DNA from: Xiheicaenibacterium sp046351325
GTDB taxonomy: Bacteria > Myxococcota_A > Polyangia > Polyangiales > Polyangiaceae
NCBI GenBank assembly: GCA_046351325.1
Contig: JAXLYR010000006.1
Span: 434,001 to 498,000, forward strand
Length of the DNA stretch: 64,000 nt
Reading direction: 5' to 3'
This document shows, one piece after another, positions 9,136 through 15,856 of the stretch; positions within the stretch are counted from its first letter, which is position 1; each line of letters starts with the position of its first letter. The notes under the pieces were generated by a model, which ran no database searches, had not been told where the DNA came from, and saw only the letters and a program-made list of their open reading frames with translations. Made by a program: the position numbers and the translations under genes.

Positions 9136-10481
9136 GCTTGGATACCGTCCTTTCCGAGCTCTTCCTGTGTGGCGGCGCGCGCCACCGTCCCCGCGGGGTG
9201 CTGATACCAACCAGGGTCTTCGTCGTAGCTCGCGAGCGCGTCGCGCACCTTGAGCACCGTGAACATCCCGCCCATCGTGATGGTCCCGAAGGGACCCTTT
9301 TGTCCGGACATGGGGACGCTGTTGTCGGGGACTGGCATGTTCATGTCGGCCATGTCGCCCATTCCGTTTTGCCCCATGGTCATGTAGCCGGGGACGAGCT
9401 TCCTGATGTTGTCGTCGACCTTGGTCGCGTCCATCCCTGTCGTGTTGGGGAACTCGTGCCCCATCTGGTTCATGACGTGATGGGTCATGTGACAGTGGAG
9501 TGCCCAGTCGCCCTCGGCGCTCGCGATGAACTCGAGATCTCGCGTGCTGCCCACGGGGACGAGGATCGTCGCCTCGGGCCATTGGGCCTTTTCGGGGATA
9601 GGACCACCGTCGGTGGCGACGACTTTGAAATAGTGGCCGTGCATATGGATCGAGTGGTGGTCCATCGCGGACAGGTTCCCGATGCGCAGCCGCACGCGAT
9701 CGCCCTTCTTGATGACCAGCGGCGCCGTGCCGGGGAAGGCTTTGGCGTTGATGGTGAGGACGTTGAACCCGTCCATGGCGTTCGGGTTGGGGCGCGACGC
9801 GCCCGCCGGAATGGCCCATTCACTGAGCAAGAGCGCGAAGTCGCGATCGACTCGCTGGGCGGCGCTCGGCCTGCGCGGGTGAATGACGAAGAGGCCCATC
9901 ATGCCGAGCGCCATTTGGGTCATCTCGTCATGGTGCGAGTGGTACATGAACGTCCCGTGCTGCCTGAGCGTGAACTCGTAGCGATAGGTCTCGCCGGGCT
10001 GGATCACGGGCTGGGTCAGCCCCGCGACGCCGTCCATTCCGGCCGGCAGAAAGAGGCCGTGCCAATGGGTGCTCGTCGGGGCGGGCAGTTTGTTCGTCAC
10101 GTAGATCCGCACGCGATCGCCCTCGACCGCTTCGATCGTCGGCCCGTGGACGCGCCCGTTGTATCCCCAGCACCGCGCGACCAAACCACCTTGGCCGGTC
10201 GCGCTCGTGAACGAGTGGGTGACCTCCTCGGCGACGAGGTGATAGACCTTTACGCCGTCTACGATCTTGTAAGCGAGCGCGACGTTGTTCGGGGTGACGA
10301 CTGGCCGATAGTCCTTGCCTGGCTCGCCGGGCGCCTCGGCTTCGCGCTCCAGTGAGCCCCCGCTGTAGCTCGCCTCCCAATCCCCGAGCGCACGTCGCGC
10401 CCCGAGCGCCACCGCTCCACCCACGGCGAACGCCCCCCCGAACAGCGCTGTTCTCCGACTCAGCGTCATCGTCATCGTCAT
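9132..10481 (-). CDS. Tat-exported multicopper oxidase
   Basis: Protein of 449 residues from the ATG at 10481. The N-terminus (SRRTALFGGAFAVGGAVALG) is a twin-arginine signal. All four copper motifs are visible: HWHGLFLP, YHSHHDE, HSIHMHGH and HCHMTHHVMNQMGH, the last with the type-1 and trinuclear ligands. The C-terminal part is Met-rich (MTMGQNGMGDMADMNM), as in cuprous oxidases such as CueO, CopA and CuoA/CuoB. The likely role is periplasmic Cu(I) oxidation. Three ATG codons 6 bases apart (10481, 10475, 10469) are possible starts; AAAGGA lies just upstream and fits the second best. It is led by a predicted CorE-type promoter. Confidence 0.93.
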   Translation of the reverse strand: MTMTMTLSRRTALFGGAFAVGGAVALGARRALGDWEASYSGGSLEREAEAPGEPGKDYRPVVTPNNVALAYKIVDGVKVYHLVAEEVTHSFTSATGQGGLVARCWGYNGRVHGPTIEAVEGDRVRIYVTNKLPAPTSTHWHGLFLPAGMDGVAGLTQPVIQPGETYRYEFTLRQHGTFMYHSHHDEMTQMALGMMGLFVIHPRRPSAAQRVDRDFALLLSEWAIPAGASRPNPNAMDGFNVLTINAKAFPGTAPLVIKKGDRVRLRIGNLSAMDHHSIHMHGHYFKVVATDGGPIPEKAQWPEATILVPVGSTRDLEFIASAEGDWALHCHMTHHVMNQMGHEFPNTTGMDATKVDDNIRKLVPGYMTMGQNGMGDMADMNMPVPDNSVPMSGQKGPFGTITMGGMFTVLKVRDALASYDEDPGWYQHPAGTVARAATQEELGKDGIQA

Positions 10482-10500
10482 CGTCCTTTCGAGGTGTGCT

Positions 10501-10526
10501 GACGCAGGCCGCTCCCCGCCATTACA
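10501..10526 (-). promoter_or_regulatory. Predicted CorE-type ECF promoter of the multicopper oxidase operon
   Basis: On the minus strand, TGTAAT (10526-10521) is followed by 16 bases and CGTCAGC (CGTC at 10504-10501). The same elements and spacing occur at both divergent promoters of copZ and copA. ECF promoters commonly use a TGTAAC-like -35 and a CGTC-like -10 with this spacing. The implied start of transcription lies about 15-20 bases before the ATG. Confidence 0.75.
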
Positions 10527-10563
10527 CTCTTTCGAACGAGCCCCGCTCGGGCATGATGCGCCT

Positions 10564-11661
10564 GTGCAGATCCTGAGCTTCGGCGCGATTGACCATTCGC
10601 TCCCTCTCCTCGAGCCGTTCACCATCGCGCAGGCCTCTCGCTCGGAGACCCGCGCCGTCCTCGTCCGCGCTGAACTGGACGCTGCCGGCCGCGCGGCGGT
10701 CGGCTACGGCGAGGCCGCGCTCGGGCTGCGCGCCCCCGAGGAGCCTGCCGAGCTCCTCGCGATGGTCGAGTCGCTCGCGCCACGCTTCGTCGGGCGTACG
10801 CTCCAATCCATCGCCGACGTGGCGGCGCTCGTCGACGACGCCTGCGTGGGCCGCACGGTCCCTCGCGCACTCCGCGCGGCTCTTTATTGTGCAGTCGCCG
10901 ACGCGGTCGCTCGGCTCGAGGGGCGGCCGCTTTATCTCGCCCTCGGCGGGGAGGGGGCCGCGCGAGTCCTGGAGACCGACGTCACCCTGCCCATCGCCGA
11001 CCCGGATCGCACGACGAAGAACGCGCTCCGCTATTGGCGAGAGGGATTCCGGATCTTCAAGGTCAAGGTCGGGGCTGATTTCGACGCGGACGTGCGCGCG
11101 CTCGAGGCCATCGCCAAAGCCACGCCCGACGCGACGCTCCGGTTCGACGCGAACGAGGGCTTCGGCCCGGAGGAGTCGCTCGCGTTGCTCGAGCGGGCGC
11201 GCGCGCTCGGCGTCGCGGTCGACGGATTCGAACAGCCCTGTAAGCGCGACGACCTCGAGGGCCTCGCGAGGGTGCGCGCTCTCGGGAGGGTCCCCGTCAT
11301 CGCGGACGAGTCGCTCCAGAGCCTCGAGGACGTCGCGCGCCTCGCGGACGCGCGCGCGGTCGACGCCGTGAACCTCAAGATCATCAAGGCCGGCGGGCTC
11401 GATCGCTGCCTCGAGATCGGCCGCGAGGCGCGCCGGCGCGGGCTCGGGATCATGGTGGGCGCGATGCTCGAGTCCCGCGTCGGGCTCACGTCGACAGCGC
11501 ACCTCGCCGCGGCGCTGGGGGGCGCCGGTTGGGTCGACCTCGACGTCGCGTTCCTCTTGGCGCGCGACCCGACGCGCGGCGGTCTCGAGATCGACGGCCC
11601 GCGGCTCGGGCTCGCGCCGGGCGCGCCGGGTTTGGGCCTCACCGTCGGGGCCTCCGACTAG
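10564..11661 (+). CDS. Enolase-superfamily dipeptide epimerase-like protein
   Basis: Protein of 365 residues from a GTG at 10564. It has the muconate-lactonizing subgroup layout. An N-terminal capping domain (1-120) is followed by a barrel with the catalytic KxK (FKVKVG), metal ligands in RFDANEGF, FEQP and IADES, and the second catalytic Lys in NLKIIKAGG. The C-terminal GAMLESRVG segment is typical of L-Ala-D/L-Glu and related dipeptide epimerases or N-acylamino-acid racemases. The substrate cannot be fixed from sequence; murein-peptide recycling is the usual role. It diverges from the multicopper oxidase and converges on copZ, and has no evident link to copper. Confidence 0.85.
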   Translation: MQILSFGAIDHSLPLLEPFTIAQASRSETRAVLVRAELDAAGRAAVGYGEAALGLRAPEEPAELLAMVESLAPRFVGRTLQSIADVAALVDDACVGRTVPRALRAALYCAVADAVARLEGRPLYLALGGEGAARVLETDVTLPIADPDRTTKNALRYWREGFRIFKVKVGADFDADVRALEAIAKATPDATLRFDANEGFGPEESLALLERARALGVAVDGFEQPCKRDDLEGLARVRALGRVPVIADESLQSLEDVARLADARAVDAVNLKIIKAGGLDRCLEIGREARRRGLGIMVGAMLESRVGLTSTAHLAAALGGAGWVDLDVAFLLARDPTRGGLEIDGPRLGLAPGAPGLGLTVGASD

Positions 11662-11671
11662 CGAGCCCCGC

Positions 11672-11899
11672 TCAGGATGGGGCCGACAGCACGCAGGCCT
11701 CGTAACCCTCCTCTTCGATCGCGCCGAGGAGCTCCTGAGCCGTCAGTCCGACGCGGTGTTTCACCGCCGCGCGGCCGGGCGTGAGCTGCACCTCCGCGCG
11801 CTCCACGCCGTCGATCCGCTCGAGCGCTTGCTTCACGTGCCGCACGCAAGAGCCACAGGTCATTCCAGTTACTTCGAGTGTCGTCGTCAGTCCGTTCAT
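11672..11899 (-). CDS. copZ: CopZ-like copper chaperone
   Basis: Protein of 75 residues starting at the ATG at 11899, preceded by GGAGG. It is a single HMA domain with the Cu(I) site GMTCGSC (Met-x-Cys-x-x-Cys) and a C-terminal EEEGYEA that matches loop 5 of the fold. It would carry cytosolic Cu(I) to CopA, which is transcribed divergently from the shared promoter region. A further in-frame start at 11920 would overlap the promoter elements and is unlikely. Confidence 0.92.
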   Translation of the reverse strand: MNGLTTTLEVTGMTCGSCVRHVKQALERIDGVERAEVQLTPGRAAVKHRVGLTAQELLGAIEEEGYEACVLSAPS

Positions 11900-11920
11900 G
11901 GTCGTTCGACCTCCAACCAC

Positions 11921-11989
11921 GCTGACGCAGGCGACCCGGCGCGATTACACCCCTCAGCGCTGTAATGGATTCGAGCGGCGTGCGTCAGC
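11921..11989. promoter_or_regulatory. Mirror-symmetric divergent copZ/copA promoter region
   Basis: The 69-base region is a nested inverted repeat. GCTGACGCA (11921-11929) mirrors TGCGTCAGC (11981-11989), and ATTACA (11944-11949) mirrors TGTAAT (11961-11966), all centred on 11955. Each arm is one promoter, TGTAAT-N16-CGTC: minus strand 11949-11924 for copZ, plus strand 11961-11986 for copA. The exact symmetry would give both genes equal sigma-factor access. The -10 element of copA ends only nine bases before its ATG. Confidence 0.8.
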
Positions 11990-11995
11990 GCCGGC

Positions 11996-14320
11996 ATGAC
12001 GACCCAAACCATCACCCTGGCGACCCCACCGATCGAGCTCGGGGCGCCGGAGACCTGCGAGCTCGAGCTCCCCATCGAGGGAATGACCTGCGCGAGCTGC
12101 GTGCGCCGCGTCGAGAAGGCCGTGCTCGCTGTCCCAGGCGTCACCGCGGCCACGGTGAACTTCGCGACGGAGCGCGCGACCGTCACCTTCAATCCGAACG
12201 AGGCTGGCCGAGCCGAGCTCGTCGCCGCCGTGAAGAAGGCCGGCTACGGCGTTGGCGCGGCGCCGCTCCCTGCTCGAGAAGCTCCGCGCGTCTCGGACGC
12301 GCGAGCCCCCGAGGACCGCGAGGCTGCGAAGACGAAGCGTGATTTCCTCGTCGCGCTCGGGCTCACGACGCCCCTCCTGGTCCTCGGGATGTCGCACGGG
12401 CTCATCGCGTTCGCGAACGAGCCAGTCGGTCGCTGGACCCAGCTCGCGCTCGCCGCCGTCGTGCTCGCGTTGCCGGGGCGGCGCTTCTTCCGAGGCGCCT
12501 ACGCCGCGCTCCGGCACCGCACCGCCGACATGAACACGCTTGTCAGCATGGGCGTCTCGGCGGCCTGGCTTTATTCGACAGTCGCCGTCGTCGCGCCTTG
12601 GCTTTTCCCTCACGGCGAACACCACCCGCCGCACGTCTATTTCGAGGCCGCGGGCGCGATCGTGACCTTCGTATTGCTCGGCAAATGGCTCGAGACCCGC
12701 GCCCGAAAGCGCCTCTCCGAGGTTGTGCGCGGGCTCGTGTCGCTCCAGCCCGTAATGGCGCTGAGGCTCGAAGGCGACGTGGCGAGCGAGGTCCACGCCG
12801 AGACGTTGATCCCTGGTGATCGCATCCGCGTGCGCCCCGGCGAGCGCGTCGCAGGGGACGGGCGAATCGAGGAGGGCAGCTCGACGCTCGACGAGTCGAT
12901 GCTCACGGGCGAGAGCCAGCCTGCGCTCAAGCGCTCGGGAGACGAGGTCTACGCGGGCACGTTCAACCACCTCGGCGCGCTCACCGTGCGGATCACGAAG
13001 GGCGCGAAGGACACGGCCCTCGCGCGGATCGTGCGCGCCGTCGAGCAGGCGCAGGGCTCGAAGGCTCCCATCGCACAGCTCGCGGATCGCGTGAGCGCGG
13101 TCTTCGTCCCAGCCGTCCTCGGTGTGGCGCTCCTGACCTTCGCGGTTTGGATCGCGCTCGACCCGACCGCCGAGGGCGTCGGCAACGCGCTCCGCTACTT
13201 CGTCGCGGTCCTCGTCATCGCCTGTCCGTGCGCCCTCGGGCTCGCGACGCCGGCCGCCGTCGCAGTCGGCACGGGGCGCGGCGCGGAGCTCGGCGTGCTC
13301 GTGAAGGGTGGCACTGCGCTCGAGATCGCGAGCAAGGTCGACACCGTCCTCGTCGACAAAACAGGCACGCTGACGACGGGGCGGCCGGTCCTCACCGACG
13401 TCGTCGCGGTCTCGCCCCACACCGAGAGCGAGGTGCTCGCGCTCGCGGCCTCCGTCGAGGCGTCGAGCGAGCACCCCGTCGCCCGCGCGGTGGTCGAGGG
13501 CGCGGCTCAGCGCGGTCTCACGATCGTTGGAGCTCAAAGCTTCGTCGCGGAGCCGGGCCTCGGGGCCTCCGCCCGAGTCGGCGCGCACTCGGTGCTCGTC
13601 GGCTCCGCGGACTGGATGCGCGAGCCGCCTCGCGGGACGCTGGCCGAGCGCGCTGCGACGCTCGCGGAGAAGGGCCGCACACCCGTCTTCGTCGGGGTGG
13701 ACGGCGCCACCATCGGCCTCATCGGTGTCGCGGATCGGCCGCTGCCTGGAGCGCGCGCAGCCGTGGAGAGGCTCCGGGCGCGTGGCATCCGCGTCGTCAT
13801 GGTCAGCGGCGATCGGCGAGCGACAGCGCAGGCCATCGCGCGCGAGGTGGGCCTCACCGAGGTCGTCGCCGAGGTGAAGCCCGACGAGAAGGCCGCGATC
13901 GTCGCTCGCGAGCGGGCGCGCGGACGCACGGTCGCGATGGTCGGTGACGGCATCAACGACGCCCCGGCGCTCGCTGGCGCGCACCTCGGCGTCGCGATCG
14001 GCTCCGGGGCCGACGTCGCCGTCGCGACTGCGGACGTGGCGCTCGTGCGCGGTGGGATCGCGGCGCTCCCCGACGCCCTCGAGCTCGCGCGGGCGACGTT
14101 CCGCACGATTCGGCAGAACCTCTTCTGGGCGTTCGCCTACAATGTTGTAGGCGTCCCCGTGGCCGCGGGTGTGCTCGCGGGGGTCGGCGTGACGCTCTCC
14201 CCCGTGTTGGCGAGCGGAGCGATGGCGCTGTCGAGCGTCTCGGTTTTGCTAAACTCGTTGCGGCTCAAACGTTTCGGCCGCACCCCCACGACCCTCTCGA
14301 GCGCGCACCCCCAGCCATGA
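11996..14320 (+). CDS. copA: Copper-exporting P1B-type ATPase
   Basis: Protein of 774 residues. One N-terminal HMA domain (about 22-90) carries GMTCASC. Eight membrane helices are expected; the CPC copper site (IACPCALGLATPA) is near residue 410. The phosphorylation motif DKTGTLTTG is near 454, and GDGINDAPALAGAHLG begins near 649. The HP motif of the N domain (SSEHPVA) is present. It exports Cu(I) from the cytoplasm. The transcript is probably leaderless or nearly so, because the predicted -10 ends at 11986 and no ribosome-binding site precedes the ATG. Its stop overlaps the sigma-factor start in an ATGA. Confidence 0.96.
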   Translation: MTTQTITLATPPIELGAPETCELELPIEGMTCASCVRRVEKAVLAVPGVTAATVNFATERATVTFNPNEAGRAELVAAVKKAGYGVGAAPLPAREAPRVSDARAPEDREAAKTKRDFLVALGLTTPLLVLGMSHGLIAFANEPVGRWTQLALAAVVLALPGRRFFRGAYAALRHRTADMNTLVSMGVSAAWLYSTVAVVAPWLFPHGEHHPPHVYFEAAGAIVTFVLLGKWLETRARKRLSEVVRGLVSLQPVMALRLEGDVASEVHAETLIPGDRIRVRPGERVAGDGRIEEGSSTLDESMLTGESQPALKRSGDEVYAGTFNHLGALTVRITKGAKDTALARIVRAVEQAQGSKAPIAQLADRVSAVFVPAVLGVALLTFAVWIALDPTAEGVGNALRYFVAVLVIACPCALGLATPAAVAVGTGRGAELGVLVKGGTALEIASKVDTVLVDKTGTLTTGRPVLTDVVAVSPHTESEVLALAASVEASSEHPVARAVVEGAAQRGLTIVGAQSFVAEPGLGASARVGAHSVLVGSADWMREPPRGTLAERAATLAEKGRTPVFVGVDGATIGLIGVADRPLPGARAAVERLRARGIRVVMVSGDRRATAQAIAREVGLTEVVAEVKPDEKAAIVARERARGRTVAMVGDGINDAPALAGAHLGVAIGSGADVAVATADVALVRGGIAALPDALELARATFRTIRQNLFWAFAYNVVGVPVAAGVLAGVGVTLSPVLASGAMALSSVSVLLNSLRLKRFGRTPTTLSSAHPQP
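14135..14152. repeat. Dispersed dyad inside copA
   Basis: GCCTACA-ATGT-TGTAGGC has perfect 7-base arms around a 4-base spacer. It fits the dispersed GCTKACA-N4-TGTMAGC dyad and uses the low-GC codons TAC AAT GTT GTA. Confidence 0.6.
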
Positions 14321-14892
14321 GTCACTCCTGCTGCTCGTCGACACCCGATGTGGCCACGCTCCTCGCGGCGCATCGTGCCGAGTTCGTAGCGTTCGCACAG
14401 GCGCGCGTCAAAAACCCAGCCCACGCCGAGGACATCGTTCAAACAGCGTTCACGCGCGCGACCGCCCGCGCCGATCAGCTCCGTGACGTCGAGACCTCGG
14501 CGGTCGCGTGGTTCTATCGCATCCTTCGGCGCGAGATCGTCGATCAGCGTCGCCGCCAGGGCGCGCGCGGTCGCGCGGTCGCAGCGCTCGCGCTCGAGAC
14601 CCCCGAGATCGAGCCGGCGCTCGAGCGCGAGGCCCGCGTCTGCGCTTGTGTCCGCCGCGCCGCCGCGACGCTGAAGCCCGAATACGGAGAGGCGCTCGCG
14701 CGCTCGGTCGTCGACGAAATCCCGGTGAAGGACTTCGCCGCCGAGGTCGGCATTCAGCCGAACAACGCAGCGGTTCGCGTCTTCCGCGCGCGCGAGGCCC
14801 TCAAGAAGAAGGTCGAGTCGCTCTGCGGCGCCTGCGCCGAGGGGGGAGGCTGCTTCGATTGCACCTGCGCCGAGAGCGCCCCCGCGACGTAG
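14317..14892 (+). CDS. CorE-like ECF sigma factor with cysteine-rich tail
   Basis: Protein of 191 residues. Region 2 is seen in AHAEDIVQTAFTRA and WFYRILRREIVDQRRR, and region 4 in EIPVKDFAAEVGIQPNNAAVRVFRAREALKK (HTH). The C-terminus holds five cysteines (170, 173, 179, 182, 184; CGACAEGGGCFDCTC), the hallmark of the CorE group first described in Myxococcus xanthus, whose sigma activity is set by copper bound to this domain. No anti-sigma gene is adjacent, as expected for that group. It is coupled to copA by a 4-base overlap, so the copA promoter would make it autoregulatory. It is the likely reader of the three TGTAAT-N16-CGTC promoters. Confidence 0.88.
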   Translation: MSHSCCSSTPDVATLLAAHRAEFVAFAQARVKNPAHAEDIVQTAFTRATARADQLRDVETSAVAWFYRILRREIVDQRRRQGARGRAVAALALETPEIEPALEREARVCACVRRAAATLKPEYGEALARSVVDEIPVKDFAAEVGIQPNNAAVRVFRAREALKKKVESLCGACAEGGGCFDCTCAESAPAT

Positions 14893-14901
14893 AGTGCGGC
14901 C

Positions 14902-15855
14902 ATGAGACACATCGACCTAGGCTCTCAAGGCCTGCGCGTCCCCGCGATCGGACTCGGCTGCATGGGGATGTCCGACTTCTACGGGCCTGCCTCCGAAGCG
15001 GAGAACCTCCGCGTGCTCGAGCGGGCCTTGGAGCTCGGCTGCAATTTCTGGGACACCTCGGACATGTACGGCCCACACACGAACGAGCGCTTGCTCGGCA
15101 AGGCCCTCGAGGGTCGCCGTGAGAAGGTCGTCCTCGCGACCAAGTTCGGTGTGGCGCGCGACGCGAGCGGCGCGTGGTTGGGCATCAAAGGGGGCGCCGC
15201 GTATGTGAAGGAGTGCTGCGAGGCCTCGCTCGAGCGCCTCGGCACCGACCATATCGACCTCTATTACCAACATCGTGTCGACCCCAAGACGCCAATCGAG
15301 GAGACCGTCGGCGCCATGGCCGAGCTCGTCAAAGCCGGTAAAGTGCGCTTCCTCGGCTTGTCCGAGGCCGACGCGGAGACCATCACGCGGGCGAACAAGG
15401 TCCATCCCATCAGCGCCCTCCAAAGCGAGTACTCGCTCTGGTCGCGCGAGGTCGAACGCGACATTCTGCCGACGACAAAGCAATTGGGGATCGGCTTCGT
15501 CGCTTACAGTCCCCTAGGTAGAGGCTTCCTCTCCGGCGCCGTGCGCTCGCGCGCCGATCTCGCGCCCACCGACTGGCGATTGACCAATCCTCGCTTCAGC
15601 GAGGAGGCCATTGCCAAGAACAGTCGGATGGCCGACGCCGTGGCAGAGATCGCGAGCGAGGCCGGGGCGACCCCTGCCCAAGTCCTCCTCGCGTGGGTCC
15701 TCTCACGCGCGCCGAACCTCGCGGCGATCCCAGGGACGCGCAGCCTCGAGCGCCTGGAGCAGAACTTCGCGGCGCAGGATCTCACGCTCTCCAAAGCGCA
15801 CCTCGAACGGCTCGAGGCGCTCGCGAGCGAGGGCGTCGCCGGGACGCGGTACTGA
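14902..15855 (+). CDS. Aldo/keto reductase
   Basis: Protein of 317 residues with a TIM-barrel AKR layout: RVPAIGLGCMGMSDFYG at the N-terminus, catalytic Asp/Tyr in WDTSDMYGPHTNE, Lys in VLATKFG, His in YYQHRVDP, and an NADP-binding C-terminus (AIPGTRSLERLEQN). It resembles the YajO/AKR13 type of oxidoreductase that reduces small aldehydes; the substrate is unknown. It starts nine bases after the sigma-factor gene on the same strand, so it may be the last gene of the copA operon. Whether it belongs to the copper response is not shown by the sequence. Confidence 0.9.
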   Translation: MRHIDLGSQGLRVPAIGLGCMGMSDFYGPASEAENLRVLERALELGCNFWDTSDMYGPHTNERLLGKALEGRREKVVLATKFGVARDASGAWLGIKGGAAYVKECCEASLERLGTDHIDLYYQHRVDPKTPIEETVGAMAELVKAGKVRFLGLSEADAETITRANKVHPISALQSEYSLWSREVERDILPTTKQLGIGFVAYSPLGRGFLSGAVRSRADLAPTDWRLTNPRFSEEAIAKNSRMADAVAEIASEAGATPAQVLLAWVLSRAPNLAAIPGTRSLERLEQNFAAQDLTLSKAHLERLEALASEGVAGTRY

Positions 15856-15856
15856 C

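Noticed and set aside
11921..11989. CueR/MerR-type operator between copZ and copA
   Set aside because: No MerR-family gene is present, and the elements match a shared ECF-type promoter also found at the oxidase operon, with a CorE-like sigma gene in the same operon.
11954..13984. Long open frame (676 codons) antisense to copA
   Set aside because: Its translation is Arg/Asp/His-rich with no domain, and it lies opposite a certain gene. Such frames are expected at high GC with strong third-position bias.
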